From Sutcliffiella horikoshii (GTDB lineage Bacteria > Bacillota > Bacilli > Bacillales > Bacillaceae_I), in NCBI RefSeq assembly GCF_002157855.1, contig NZ_CP020880.1, positions 3,968,001-4,032,000 on the forward strand: a stretch of DNA of 64,000 bases, written 5' to 3'. The notes under the pieces are model-generated. The model worked only from the letters and a program-made list of their open reading frames with translations, did no database searches and was not told the DNA's origin. Of the stretch, positions 43,494 to 52,283 are shown one piece after another. The position numbers were made by a program, and so were the translations under genes. Within the stretch, counting starts at the first letter, position 1; each line of letters begins with the position of its first letter.

Positions 43494-44342
43494 TTATGTT
43501 AGATAGCTAACGGATTCTTCTTCTTCGTCAGGAGATCCTTCGTCGCCGTCTTTGTCTTCTCCGTCTTCAGGCTTGTCTTCGCCCTCTGCTGGAGTTTCTT
43601 CTTTTTCTTGTTCACCAGCTGGCTCGCTTCCTTCTTCAGAAGCTTGTCCTTCTTCCTCTAGTAGGGAAGTGACTGGTTTGTTAAAAAAGCTGCTCGGATT
43701 CACTGCTACATTGTCCTTGCGGATTTCAAAATGAACGTGTACTGCGTCTTTGTTCAGTTGGTTTGTGTGTGCTTTGGCGATTGTTTCACCTTGATCTACA
43801 AAATCGTTGACTTTGACTTGTACGTCTGTCAGTGATTGATAGATTGTTTTTACACCATCCAAATGCTCAATTTCTACGACGTTTCCTAGTAATGGATCAT
43901 TTTCAACATGCGTTACAGTTCCACTTAAAGAAGCGACTACTTCGAATGTTTCGCCGTCTTTCATTGCAATGTCGATACCTGTGTTTGGTTGGTAAATGCC
44001 ATTGTACTCAATGAAAGCTGCTTCTTGGTCTTCCTTAGATGCATTTGCATCCCAGAAAGGTCTGTGGATAACAGAAGAGTTAACATCTGTTACCGGCATT
44101 ACAAAGTTTTCTACCGGGCTGTTTACTTCCATGGAATCTTGATCACCATAAGAAATGCTAGTTCCTTGCCCATCTGTGTTTCCTGGGTTACTTTCTGTTT
44201 CATTACCTGTTTGGGATACTAAAACCGCTGTCAAAATGATTGCCGCGCACCCAAGATAGATTGCTGGGAACACCCAACGCTTTTTCATTAAGCGTTGCCA
44301 ATTTGAATTTTGAGAAGTCCGTTTCTTTTCTTCCTCTCTCAT
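43494..44342 (-). CDS. spoIIQ: Forespore engulfment protein SpoIIQ
   Basis: A 282-residue type II membrane protein. One helix at about residues 26-44 (WVFPAIYLGCAAIILTAVLVSQ) anchors an extracytoplasmic LytM/M23 domain at about 110-215. The final HVHFEIRKDNVAVNPSSFF is the HxH motif. The first zinc-ligand His of active M23 enzymes is replaced, the site reading QPNTGIDIAM, so it should lack peptidase activity, as known for SpoIIQ. It pairs with SpoIIIAH across the septum. The C-terminal 65 residues are an acidic, low-complexity tail (EEGEDKPEDGEDKDGDEG) longer than in B. subtilis, as I recall it. Confidence 0.93.
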   Translation of the reverse strand: MREEEKKRTSQNSNWQRLMKKRWVFPAIYLGCAAIILTAVLVSQTGNETESNPGNTDGQGTSISYGDQDSMEVNSPVENFVMPVTDVNSSVIHRPFWDANASKEDQEAAFIEYNGIYQPNTGIDIAMKDGETFEVVASLSGTVTHVENDPLLGNVVEIEHLDGVKTIYQSLTDVQVKVNDFVDQGETIAKAHTNQLNKDAVHVHFEIRKDNVAVNPSSFFNKPVTSLLEEEGQASEEGSEPAGEQEKEETPAEGEDKPEDGEDKDGDEGSPDEEEESVSYLT

Positions 44343-44477
44343 TGTATCATCACCTCAGCAATCATTCTGAACAGATTCACAGAATAATATACATCCACGG
44401 TGAAAATTTTTTTGAAATGCTTATTTTCCTTCAATGGAGGGGGAATTATGCATGGATTTCGAAAAAAAGTTTGAAAA

Positions 44478-44510
44478 GGGGTCAGACCCCGGCAGGAGCC
44501 GGGGTCTGAC
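44478..44510. repeat. Compound palindrome of the GGGGTC family
   Basis: GGGGTCAGACCCC at 44478-44490 runs on into a second inverted structure. GTCAGACCCCGGC (44481-44493) pairs with GCCGGGGTCTGAC (44498-44510) around AGGA. Two family cores therefore face each other. Confidence 0.85.
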
Positions 44511-44523
44511 GGTTGAACTTTTA

Positions 44524-44569
44524 TTCGACACGAAGAGCGAAAATCCTTTGGGGGTCTGACCCCCAAAGG
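44524..44569 (+). repeat. GGGGTC palindrome unit with TTCGAC box
   Basis: TTCGAC at 44524-44529, GCGAAAATCCTTTG, then arms CCTTTGGGGGTC and GACCCCCAAAGG around T44557. A T-rich tract follows on the plus strand. It lies between spoIID and spoIIQ, 42 bases from the spoIID stop, and may end that transcript. Confidence 0.85.
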
Positions 44570-44610
44570 TTATTTTTTTCAATTTTTATAGTCCTCCTAC
44601 CTCTCACACT

Positions 44611-45639
44611 CTATCTTTTTGCTGTGACTTTGTTGAGGTATTGGTCGGCGCTGGCGATTTGGACGTCTTTGTAGTAGTGGGAGATGATTTGGGTGTAGTT
44701 TTTGCCTTCTAGGGCCATTCCATTGGCTCCGTATTGGCTCATTCCTACTCCGTGTCCAAAGCCTTTGGTGGTGATGACGATGTTGTCTCCTTTACGCTCC
44801 CAGGTAAAGTCGCTGGAGCGCAGCTTTAGGATGTCACGCACTTCTCTGCCGCTCAGTTTCTTCCCATTAATATCTACCGCCTCCACACGGTTACCCGTTG
44901 TACGTGAGATGATTTTACCAACCGACCCGTCACTTCCCAATGTCACTCCGAGCTTGGATTGAAAGTCTTGTACTGGTAAAGAAACTTGACTTAAGTATTT
45001 TTCAGAATCTATATCCCATGGGCTTTCTACACTTCGCAAATAAGGGATTTCGTTTGGCCAATATTCCTCTGAGTTTTCGGTATATCCGTTACTGGTAGAA
45101 AAATAGCTTGCATCAATCGGTGCATTATTATAGGTAAGGACGGATCCCGCTGTTTCCGCGACCGCCTGTTTTATTTTTTCCATCTTCCAATTAAAGTCTT
45201 CCGCTGCCCAAGCTGCTTTCAGTTCTTCTGGGCTTTTATACACCTGGTGCTGTTCGGTGTCTGTGACATCCGCGCCTTCTGGTGTGCCAAGCTTTTCTTC
45301 TGCCATCAGTTGCCTTAAAATATACGTCCGTGCTGCTAGTGCCTGTGCCTTCAGCGCCTCTAGTTCAAAGTCGGCCGGCATCTCTGAAGCGACCACGCCA
45401 ACAATGTAGTCTTCTAGAGGAATCTTTTCGATCATCTCTTGCTTGTGACGATAAACCGCTACATCAATCGGAGAATCGATTGGTTCCACTTGGTTTTGGA
45501 TTTGCTGATTCGGTTGGAGTTCCTCTGCTAATTGGCCGCTTTCCTTATCGACAAACGGCATGACTAATAACGTTGGTACCATTAATACCATGACAAATAG
45601 AATAGAAGTGAGTACGATGATTGGTTTCAAGTTTCTCAT
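44611..45639 (-). CDS. spoIID: Stage II sporulation protein D (peptidoglycan lytic transglycosylase)
   Basis: About 342 residues from the ATG at 45639, chosen for the GGAGG eleven bases upstream; the frame is open to 45732. A helix at about residues 5-29 anchors it. The SpoIID domain shows [34 protein letters not shown] near residue 70, with the catalytic Glu in [19 protein letters not shown] and [17 protein letters not shown] complete it. It cleaves glycan strands to clear the septum during engulfment, together with SpoIIM and SpoIIP. A SigE-type promoter precedes it. It lies between murA and spoIIQ. Confidence 0.93.
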   Translation of the reverse strand: MRNLKPIIVLTSILFVMVLMVPTLLVMPFVDKESGQLAEELQPNQQIQNQVEPIDSPIDVAVYRHKQEMIEKIPLEDYIVGVVASEMPADFELEALKAQALAARTYILRQLMAEEKLGTPEGADVTDTEQHQVYKSPEELKAAWAAEDFNWKMEKIKQAVAETAGSVLTYNNAPIDASYFSTSNGYTENSEEYWPNEIPYLRSVESPWDIDSEKYLSQVSLPVQDFQSKLGVTLGSDGSVGKIISRTTGNRVEAVDINGKKLSGREVRDILKLRSSDFTWERKGDNIVITTKGFGHGVGMSQYGANGMALEGKNYTQIISHYYKDVQIASADQYLNKVTAKR

Positions 45640-45712
45640 AGCGCCGAGCCTCCGATAACAATAAAGTAGTAGTTGTTTGTTGATGATTAATGGTTGGATA
45701 CCTTTACTCTTC

Positions 45713-45742
45713 ATTCTTATGGAAGTGGACAAGCAATTATGA
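45713..45742 (-). promoter_or_regulatory. SigE-type promoter of spoIID
   Basis: On the minus strand TCATAAT (45736-45742), 14 bases, then CATAAGAAT (45713-45721). This fits the SigE consensus -35 KMATATT and -10 CATACANT well. It is 74 bases upstream of the chosen start codon. SigE control of spoIID is established in B. subtilis. Confidence 0.5.
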
Positions 45743-45924
45743 CTAAAATATGGGCAGGTTTAAAGACTTCATTCACAAGCCTCTAACCCTAAAAAAACTC
45801 CTAAAAACTTCTATATTATATACACATAACCCACAACTATCAGAAAACAATTCCATATCACACCGAAAAAATGGTCTGTAAGAAAAAAAGTTGGAATATT
45901 AATAAGTAGTGAAAAAAATGCTGT

Positions 45925-45967
45925 GCTGGGGTCAGACCCCAGCAGGAATTTCGCACCTCACGTCGAA
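45925..45967 (-). repeat. GGGGTC palindrome unit with TTCGAC box (minus orientation)
   Basis: GCTGGGGTC-A-GACCCCAGC at 45925-45943, then AGGAATTTCGCACCTCAC and GTCGAA at 45962-45967. Read on the minus strand it is TTCGAC, the 20-base spacer, then the palindrome, nearly the same sequence as the unit at 30111-30150. Confidence 0.88.
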
Positions 45968-45989
45968 GGCCTGAAAAAAAAGTTCGAAA

Positions 45990-46021
45990 AAGGGTCAGAC
46001 CCCTAAAGGAGTCTGACCCTT
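45990..46021. repeat. Inverted pair of GGGTC cores after murA
   Basis: AAGGGTCAGAC (45990-46000) and GTCTGACCCTT (46011-46021) pair around CCCCTAAAGGA. The structure is 40 bases from the murA stop and may double as its terminator. Confidence 0.75.
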
Positions 46022-46061
46022 GATGTAGAATATAAATATATAATTGGCTATTTTGGTGTGT

Positions 46062-47366
46062 TTAGGCTTCTTTGATTTGCTCTAGGATAATTGTTTGTTC
46101 TTGTTCCATGGAGCTTATTCGTTCGATGTCTGCGCCTAGTGCTGCTAGTTTGTTGTGGAAGTTTACGTATCCACGGTCTAAGTGTTTTAGCTCGGTTACA
46201 CGAGTGTAGCCGTCTGCGATTAATCCTGCTAGGGTTAATGCTGCTGCTGCACGAAGATCTGTTGCTGCCACTTCTGCACCTTGTAATTTCGAAGGTCCAT
46301 TGATGACAACGGAACGTCCTTCGATCTTGATGTCGCCGTTCATACGACGGAACTCTTCTACATGCATGAAGCGATTTTCGAATACCGTTTCTGTAATCAT
46401 GCTCGTGCCTTCTGCCGCCAATAATAAGGACATCATTTGGGATTGCATATCTGTTGGGAATCCTGGGTGAGGCATTGTTTTGATGTCAATTGACTTCAGT
46501 TTTTCAGGTCCGATAACGCGTAATCCGTTTTCGACTTCTTCAAACTTAACGCCCATTTCTTCCATTTTGGCGATTAAAGAGCTGGAATGTTCCGGCACTG
46601 CGCCTTCAACGATAACGTCTCCGCCTGTAATTGCAGCTGCTACCATGAATGTACCTGCTTCAATGCGGTCAGGGATGATGTTGTGTTGGCATCCGTGTAA
46701 TTCGGAAACCCCTTCGATTCTGAGCGTACCAGTACCTGCTCCACGAACTTTTGCTCCCATAGAGTTCAAGAAGTTCGCCAAGTCCACGATTTCCGGTTCT
46801 TTTGCAACGTTTTCCATGATAGTTGTACCTTCAGCAAGAGTTGCAGCCATCATGATGTTTTCTGTTGCTCCCACACTTGGGAAATCAAGATATATTTTCG
46901 CGCCTTGTAATCTTCCGTCAACTTCGGCATCGATATAACCATTTCCAACTTTCACTTTCGCGCCCATTGCTTCGAATCCTTTTAAATGCTGATCAATTGG
47001 TCTAGAACCGATTGCACAGCCTCCAGGTAGGGCAATTTGTGCTTTTCCGTTACGTGCAAGCAATGATCCCATTACTAGGACAGATGCGCGCATTTTTCGT
47101 ACATATTCAAACGGTGCTTCTGTGTGAAGCTCTCTTGTTGCATCGACAATTATACGATTATTTTCAAACTCAACATCGGCATTCAAATAACGCAAAACCT
47201 CGTTAATCGTATAAACGTCGGAGAGCTCAGGTACATCTAAGATTTCGCATTTGCCTTTGCTAGCTAATAAAGTTGCGGCGATGACAGGTAGTACTGCGTT
47301 TTTTGCTCCCTCTACTTTAACAGTACCCTTTAACCTTTGTCCGCCGCGGACGATGATTTTTTCCAA
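46062..47366 (-). CDS. murA: UDP-N-acetylglucosamine 1-carboxyvinyltransferase
   Basis: A 434-residue enzyme of the EPSP synthase/MurA family, which transfers enolpyruvate from PEP to UDP-GlcNAc, the first committed step of peptidoglycan synthesis. It opens [25 protein letters not shown]. Cys117 in GGCAIGSRP is the PEP-reacting, fosfomycin-sensitive residue. [16 protein letters not shown] and [11 protein letters not shown] are also conserved. Its position between ywmB and spoIID matches murAA. A GGGGAACG site precedes the ATG. Confidence 0.95.
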   Translation of the reverse strand: MEKIIVRGGQRLKGTVKVEGAKNAVLPVIAATLLASKGKCEILDVPELSDVYTINEVLRYLNADVEFENNRIIVDATRELHTEAPFEYVRKMRASVLVMGSLLARNGKAQIALPGGCAIGSRPIDQHLKGFEAMGAKVKVGNGYIDAEVDGRLQGAKIYLDFPSVGATENIMMAATLAEGTTIMENVAKEPEIVDLANFLNSMGAKVRGAGTGTLRIEGVSELHGCQHNIIPDRIEAGTFMVAAAITGGDVIVEGAVPEHSSSLIAKMEEMGVKFEEVENGLRVIGPEKLKSIDIKTMPHPGFPTDMQSQMMSLLLAAEGTSMITETVFENRFMHVEEFRRMNGDIKIEGRSVVINGPSKLQGAEVAATDLRAAAALTLAGLIADGYTRVTELKHLDRGYVNFHNKLAALGADIERISSMEQEQTIILEQIKEA

Positions 47367-47398
47367 AACGTTCCCCTCCGCGTCTTTTATTCTATATA

Positions 47399-48232
47399 TT
47401 AATATTCAACAGTAATAATTGGCGTGCCTACAATCACGGTAGTCTTATCGCCCATTCCTTGTGTTCGTAACCCAATTTGTAAGTTCATCTTTCCCTGATG
47501 TGTCGGAAGAACATTATTCCATGCATCAGTATATGCTGAAACTGATACAAAGGTATCTTCCTGAATCTCTTCAACTATTTGTGCTGAAAATGCGTCTAGC
47601 AAAATATTTGTCGTATTTTGCAAACCACCTTCAATTTTAGCACTGAAATCGCCAGTCATACAACTAAATATTTCAAAGTCTTCATGAGAAATATTGGTAA
47701 GATTCGAATGGAAATTGTTTATTATCTCTGTTGCTACAGGCTTTTCCCAACCATATCCAGTTACTTCATATAATAAGTACGAAGATTGGGATGAGTTTGT
47801 GTGGGTGGTGATGAGCTGAAGAGTCTCTTCTTGTTTCAATAAGTCATTATAATGAGTCCCAACTGCCTTCCATCGATCCTCTTCTTCCATCACATTCCAA
47901 CTAAGATGGCCCATACTCTGTTTTAAACGATTTACCTCTTTTTGAAAAGTGACTAAATCCCTAATTTTATAGACGTTCTTCCGTCCATAAAGTTTCCATT
48001 CCTGAACATTAATTTTCTCCTTTTGAAAAACTTCTGCGATTTCAAGTATCTCAGTACTGATATCGTTTGGTAATTGAGCTCTGCTTCTTTCATTCCCAAG
48101 AATTACCCCCGTAAAACATATTACGAAAATAAAAAATAGTCCTAGCAATCTATTAATATAAACTTTCCACGTTTTATCTGTATATTTAGTATTAGTTTTT
48201 AAGCCCTTATCCATATTCTCCATCTTTAACAT
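47399..48232 (-). CDS. ywmB: YwmB family protein (TATA-box-binding-like)
   Basis: About 277 residues from the ATG at 48232, which follows AAGGGGTGTGGGGGAT; upstream codons of the frame overlap this site. One membrane helix (about residues 25-45) precedes an extracytoplasmic domain of about 225 residues. The order murA-ywmB-ywzB and the length match YwmB. The domain has been described as having a TATA-binding-protein-like fold, with no established function. The gene ends 32 bases before murA. Confidence 0.8.
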   Translation of the reverse strand: MLKMENMDKGLKTNTKYTDKTWKVYINRLLGLFFIFVICFTGVILGNERSRAQLPNDISTEILEIAEVFQKEKINVQEWKLYGRKNVYKIRDLVTFQKEVNRLKQSMGHLSWNVMEEEDRWKAVGTHYNDLLKQEETLQLITTHTNSSQSSYLLYEVTGYGWEKPVATEIINNFHSNLTNISHEDFEIFSCMTGDFSAKIEGGLQNTTNILLDAFSAQIVEEIQEDTFVSVSAYTDAWNNVLPTHQGKMNLQIGLRTQGMGDKTTVIVGTPIITVEY

Positions 48233-48340
48233 ATCCCCCACACCCCTTTGTTTGTTACTACTCATTTTCGCCAAAGTGAGCACAAGAGATACATAGGATT
48301 ATTCGTCAAAATTTTTGTGGTTTTAATTTTTTTGTGTTTT

Positions 48341-48385
48341 GGGGTCAGACCCCCGCAGGATTTTCTGCTCTTATGTAGAAGGCGG
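48341..48385 (-). repeat. GGGGTC palindrome unit (minus orientation) upstream of ywmB
   Basis: GGGGTC-A-GACCCC at 48341-48353 followed by CGCAGGATTTTCTGCTC; the TTCGAC box position reads AGAAGG or similar, so the box is degenerate. Read on the minus strand the unit is GCAGAAAATCCTGCG and then the core. Confidence 0.75.
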
Positions 48386-48449
48386 TAAAAGTTTTGAGGT
48401 TGGGGGATGGCTTGGGTGGTTGCGGTTTTTGAGGGGGTTTGTCGAATGG

Positions 48450-48586
48450 CTTGTATTTGGTGTGTTTTGGACTGTATTCTAGCTTCGTTGGACAGTATTT
48501 TCGATTTTCCGCTTGTATTTGGTTCATTTTGGACAGTATTTAGTGGATTTCCGCTTGTATTTTAAATTCTGCTGTATTATTAGCGG
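48450..48586. repeat. Tandem repeats of about 21 nt, cluster 2 (CTGTATTT family)
   Basis: Units start at 48450, 48472, 48493, 48512, 48534, 48554 and 48572 with C(T/A)GTATTT or CTTGTATTT. Several end TTTTGGA or TTTCCG. Spacing is 18-22 bases. They fill most of the 453-base ywmB-ywzB gap. A short minus-strand frame through them (48345-48527) is judged spurious. Confidence 0.7.
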
Positions 48587-48637
48587 TTTGAAGCTTTCTA
48601 AATTCGAGAGATTGCTATATTTCAACTCCAATTCCCT

Positions 48638-48664
48638 AAAAAACCAGAGGATTTTCTCCCCTGG
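48638..48664 (-). terminator. Terminator after ywzB
   Basis: In the minus direction CCAGGGGA-gaaaa-TCCTCTGG then TTTTTTAGGG, 20 bases after the stop codon. Confidence 0.75.
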
Positions 48665-48685
48665 CATGCAGAATTACACTTATTT

Positions 48686-48916
48686 TCACCAAATCATCGG
48701 CAGTCTTTGTGATAAGAACAGGTAGTCCAGGAAGAAGTTGCTGACGGAGGATCCGATGGCGATGGTGATTAGGATCAGCAGCAGTCTGATTTGGACGACT
48801 TTGTTTGGTTTCATCCATTTTTCGTATTGGATGGCTTGTAGTGCCCACCAGGTGATGCTGATGAATAGTAGGTGGGAGATGATGCTGATGAGTGCTTGTA
48901 CTCCAATATCGATCAT
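48686..48916 (-). CDS. ywzB: DUF1146 family membrane protein (YwzB)
   Basis: A 76-residue protein with two membrane helices, residues about 5-25 and 47-68, around the loop QAIQYEKWMKPNKVVQIRLLLILITIAIGSSVSNFF typical of DUF1146. AAAGAGGAGG precedes the ATG. It lies between nuoN and ywmB, the location of ywzB as I recall it. Function unknown. Confidence 0.85.
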   Translation of the reverse strand: MIDIGVQALISIISHLLFISITWWALQAIQYEKWMKPNKVVQIRLLLILITIAIGSSVSNFFLDYLFLSQRLPMIW

Positions 48917-48975
48917 TGTGAAAGCAGCCTCCTCTTTATTTTAAAATTAAAGCTCTGGGTATAATCCGCTGTTGA

Positions 48976-49087
48976 TTTTCGCTCCAGGCTTCGCTTTCCG
49001 CGGGACGGTGCTTGAGCCTCCTCGGCAAGCCTGCGGAGCCTCAACCTACCGTTATTCCCCCGCTGGAGTCTCAGCCTTTCGCTCCAA
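48976..49087. repeat. Dispersed Bacillus repeat (TTTCGCTCCAGG...TTTCGCTCCAA)
   Basis: About 112 bases flanked by TTTCGCTCC at both ends, GC-rich inside (CTTTCCGCGGGACGGTGCTT, GAGCCTCCTCGGCAAGCC, TGGAGTCTCAGCC). It is a member of a repeat family I know from many Bacillus and Geobacillus intergenic regions. No coding capacity. Confidence 0.65.
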
Positions 49088-49140
49088 TCACCAGCTCTAT
49101 ATACCTTGCTCCATTAGTTTCTTCCTATAGTATTCCATCA

Positions 49141-49175
49141 AAAAAGAAGGAGCGTGTGAACTCCTTCTTTCTTAT
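49141..49175 (-). terminator. Terminator after nuoN
   Basis: AAGAAGGAG-ttcacacg-CTCCTTCTT then TTTTG on the minus strand, 33 bases after the nuoN stop, ending the nuo operon. Confidence 0.85.
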
Positions 49176-49207
49176 TAAATCATATACCACTTTACCGTGA
49201 CAATCGG

Positions 49208-50737
49208 TTAGTTGCCTGGTACTAAGATATCTTTTAAAATATCAAAATTGCTTCCGAACAGGTTTAGGGCAAGGCCCGGCAGGATTCCCAAGACCAGTGT
49301 TCCGATCGCGCAAACAAAGACGGTGATCCAGATTCCAACAGGAACATGGATTCTTTCTTGGCTTGCTGCTGGGCGGAAGAACATTTGTGTCATGATTCCG
49401 AAATAGTAAAAGTATGAGACAACGGTGGTCAGGATCAAGACCGATGCCAAGACATAAGCGTTACTCGGTTCAGAAATGGCACCGACAAAAATGGACAACT
49501 TACCAATGAATCCGGCTGTACCCGGGATACCTGCCAATGAAAGTAAGAACACTGACATCAATACTGCAAGCAATGGTGCGCGCTGGTACAGTCCTGCGAA
49601 TCGGCTCAGATCCTCGGAGTCATCACGTGCGGTGACGACTTGCAATACTGCAAGTGCCCCGATGTTCATGAACAGGTAGGCGGCCAGGTAGAACCACATG
49701 GCTTCAAAAATGAAGATGAAGTTAACGGTGGCCAGTGGCACCAATAAATATCCGGCGTGTGCGACTCCTGAGTAGGCGAACATCCGCTTGACGTTGCGCT
49801 GGCGCAGAGCAACGAAGTTACCGATGATCATGGAGGCCACGGCCAAGACTGCGATGAATTCTCCCATGGAAAACAGCATGGATGCGCCTTCTGCTGCACG
49901 GGTCGGGAAGAACAGTGTCACGAATAGGCGCAGGACGATGATGAAGCCTGCTGTTTTGGATACAACTGCAAGGAATGCCGTTACTGGTGTCGGCGCGCCT
50001 TGGTAGACGTCCGGTGCCCACATGTGGAATGGTGCAGTCGCGAGCTTGAAGGACAAGCCGACGAACATCATCATGAAGGCGATGACCAGTAAGTATTGCA
50101 TGTCGTGTGCGTTGATTTGGGATAGTGACACCCACATTTCCTGCAGGTTGGTTGTGCCTGTCAGGCCGTACACGTAGCTCATTCCGAACAGGGTGATGGC
50201 GGTCGCGATTCCGCCGTTGATGACGTATTTCATGGCGGCTTCGTTGGATTGCAGGTTCTTTTTGCGCAGTCCTGCTAATACATAGGAAGCCAATGATAAC
50301 AGTTCAAGTCCGACAAACAATGTGATCAGGTCGCCGCTTGAGGACATGATCATGGCCCCGAGGACGCCTAGCAGCAAGAGGTAGAAGAACTCCCCTCTGT
50401 ACTCCCTCAAGCCTTCTTTTGGCTCGTAGCTGATGGCCATGAGCATCACAAAGGCTGCTCCGACTAGAATCAACGTTTTGAAGGCCATGGCGAAGCTGTC
50501 AAGTCGGTATGTTTCGTATAGGATAGCGGTGACTTCTTCCGGGCCCTTGTCGTACATCCCCACCAAGAATCCGAGGGCCACCAGGATGCTGGCGAATCCA
50601 AGCCAGCCGAGCAGTCTCCGGTCTATTTTTTTCGGTAAAAATAAGTCCAGTAGTGAGAGAAGGGTTGCTACACCAAGGATGATGAATTCCGGTGCCATGA
50701 CACTCCAATCAAAGCTGAGTAAGGTTTCTAAATCCAT
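49208..50737 (-). CDS. nuoN: NADH-quinone oxidoreductase subunit N
   Basis: A 509-residue antiporter-like membrane subunit of complex I with about 14 helices. Conserved proton-channel Glu and Lys residues lie in LELLSLASYVLAGLRKKNLQSNEAA and in TAPFHMWAPDVYQGAPTPVTAFLAVVSK. It is the last gene of the operon, seven bases after nuoM. Confidence 0.93.
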   Translation of the reverse strand: MDLETLLSFDWSVMAPEFIILGVATLLSLLDLFLPKKIDRRLLGWLGFASILVALGFLVGMYDKGPEEVTAILYETYRLDSFAMAFKTLILVGAAFVMLMAISYEPKEGLREYRGEFFYLLLLGVLGAMIMSSSGDLITLFVGLELLSLASYVLAGLRKKNLQSNEAAMKYVINGGIATAITLFGMSYVYGLTGTTNLQEMWVSLSQINAHDMQYLLVIAFMMMFVGLSFKLATAPFHMWAPDVYQGAPTPVTAFLAVVSKTAGFIIVLRLFVTLFFPTRAAEGASMLFSMGEFIAVLAVASMIIGNFVALRQRNVKRMFAYSGVAHAGYLLVPLATVNFIFIFEAMWFYLAAYLFMNIGALAVLQVVTARDDSEDLSRFAGLYQRAPLLAVLMSVFLLSLAGIPGTAGFIGKLSIFVGAISEPSNAYVLASVLILTTVVSYFYYFGIMTQMFFRPAASQERIHVPVGIWITVFVCAIGTLVLGILPGLALNLFGSNFDILKDILVPGN

Positions 50738-50744
50738 CTCCTGT

Positions 50745-52283
50745 TCACCCCCCTATCCCTAAAATGATGGCGTTGATGGTTTCTTGCAGCGGTTGTGCGA
50801 GAATGCTAGGGTATACTCCGATCAGGATGATGAAGAGTAGCATGGCAAACACGGGTACAAATTCCACACCGCGCAGGTCCACCACTTTCTCGCTATAACC
50901 TGCCGCTTTCGTTCCAAAAGTCATGCCAAGCACCGCACGCAATAAATACGCCGCTGTTAAAATGATTCCGAGTGTTCCGACTGCAGCGACAACAGGCATT
51001 TCATTGAAAAGTCCCATGAAGGCAAGGAATTCGCTGACAAATCCGGACATGCCAGGCAGGCCGATTGAGGCCATGGCACCGACAAGGAAGAATCCGGCTG
51101 TGAGTGGCATTGCTTTTGCAAGTCCGCCAAGCTTTCCGATGTCGGTCGTTCCGGTGCGTTCGTACATCACTCCAATTAAAAAGAACAAGAGTGCTGCGAT
51201 AAATCCGTGGGAGACCACTTGGAAGATCGCGCCTTGGACTCCGGCTTCGTTCAGGGCTGCAAGTCCGATCAGGACAATTCCCATATGCGAGATACTGGAA
51301 TAGGCCAGCACCATTTTGAAATCTGTTTGAATGAGTGCGAGGAATGCTCCGTAAAGGAGATTCACGACTCCTAAGATTGCTAGAATGAAAGCGAGCTGGT
51401 CGAATTGTTCCGGAAAGATTCCAACCCCGAAACGGATAAGTCCGAATGCTCCTATTTTCAAAAGTACGCCGGCATGCAGCATGACGATGGATGGCGGTGC
51501 TTGCACGTGGACTTTCAGCATCCAGCTATGCAGCGGCACGATCGGCAGCTTGATTCCGAATGCGACAAGCAATGCAATCAACAGCCCCATTCTCAGATCG
51601 TCTGACACTTCCCCAAGGAACATGGCGTCGCTGTTGCCGGTGAACATGGCGGTGATTTCGGCGATATTCATCGTTCCTGTTTTGGTGAAAAGGACCACAA
51701 ACACGATTAATAGAATGGCCGAACCGAGACCATTGTAAATAAGGAAACGGTATGCCGCACTTTCTTTTTCAAAATAACCCCATTTTCCGATGAGAAAGAA
51801 CATCGGGATCAAGGTGAGCTCAAAGAAAAAAAAGAATAAGAGCAGGTTTTCCGCTGCAAAGACGCCGAGCATTCCGATTTGTAAAAGAAGGAAGAGAATG
51901 AAGTAGCCTTTCCATTCTTTTTTTACATGGATGCTTGCGATGGCTGCAAGGGTGGAAAGCACTGCTGTCAGTAGAATCATGACGAGCGAGAAGCCGTTGA
52001 TGCCAAGCTCGAAGGAGATCGGCTGGTATACTTGTGAGCCGTAAATTTCACCGGTCAAATCTTTGTTGCCGAATGTGATCCATTCACGGTTAACCGCATA
52101 CTGCTCAAGACCCGCTCCTGCTTTGTATTGCCAGAATGCGATGAGCGCGAGTATCAAGGACGGCAAGGTTGCCAGGAAACCAACGATTTTGATGGCTTCC
52201 ACGTTTGTTTTTGGTGTAAAAAGAAGTACTAAAATTCCTAAAAGAGGGGCGAAGATCAACGCTGTCAAAAATATACTGTTCAT
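50745..52283 (-). CDS. nuoM: NADH-quinone oxidoreductase subunit M
   Basis: A 512-residue antiporter-like subunit. The essential Glu in FFFFELTLIPMFFLIGKWG is present, as are the Lys/His residues in PLHSWMLKVHVQAPPSIVMLHAG. It overlaps nuoL by four bases. It conducts one proton per cycle in the membrane arm. Confidence 0.93.
   Translation of the reverse strand: MNSIFLTALIFAPLLGILVLLFTPKTNVEAIKIVGFLATLPSLILALIAFWQYKAGAGLEQYAVNREWITFGNKDLTGEIYGSQVYQPISFELGINGFSLVMILLTAVLSTLAAIASIHVKKEWKGYFILFLLLQIGMLGVFAAENLLLFFFFFELTLIPMFFLIGKWGYFEKESAAYRFLIYNGLGSAILLIVFVVLFTKTGTMNIAEITAMFTGNSDAMFLGEVSDDLRMGLLIALLVAFGIKLPIVPLHSWMLKVHVQAPPSIVMLHAGVLLKIGAFGLIRFGVGIFPEQFDQLAFILAILGVVNLLYGAFLALIQTDFKMVLAYSSISHMGIVLIGLAALNEAGVQGAIFQVVSHGFIAALLFFLIGVMYERTGTTDIGKLGGLAKAMPLTAGFFLVGAMASIGLPGMSGFVSEFLAFMGLFNEMPVVAAVGTLGIILTAAYLLRAVLGMTFGTKAAGYSEKVVDLRGVEFVPVFAMLLFIILIGVYPSILAQPLQETINAIILGIGG

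Noticed and set aside
48345-48527. Minus-strand 60-codon frame upstream of ywmB
   Set aside because: It lies inside the GGGGTC palindrome and the tandem-repeat cluster and has no ribosome site or recognisable domain.
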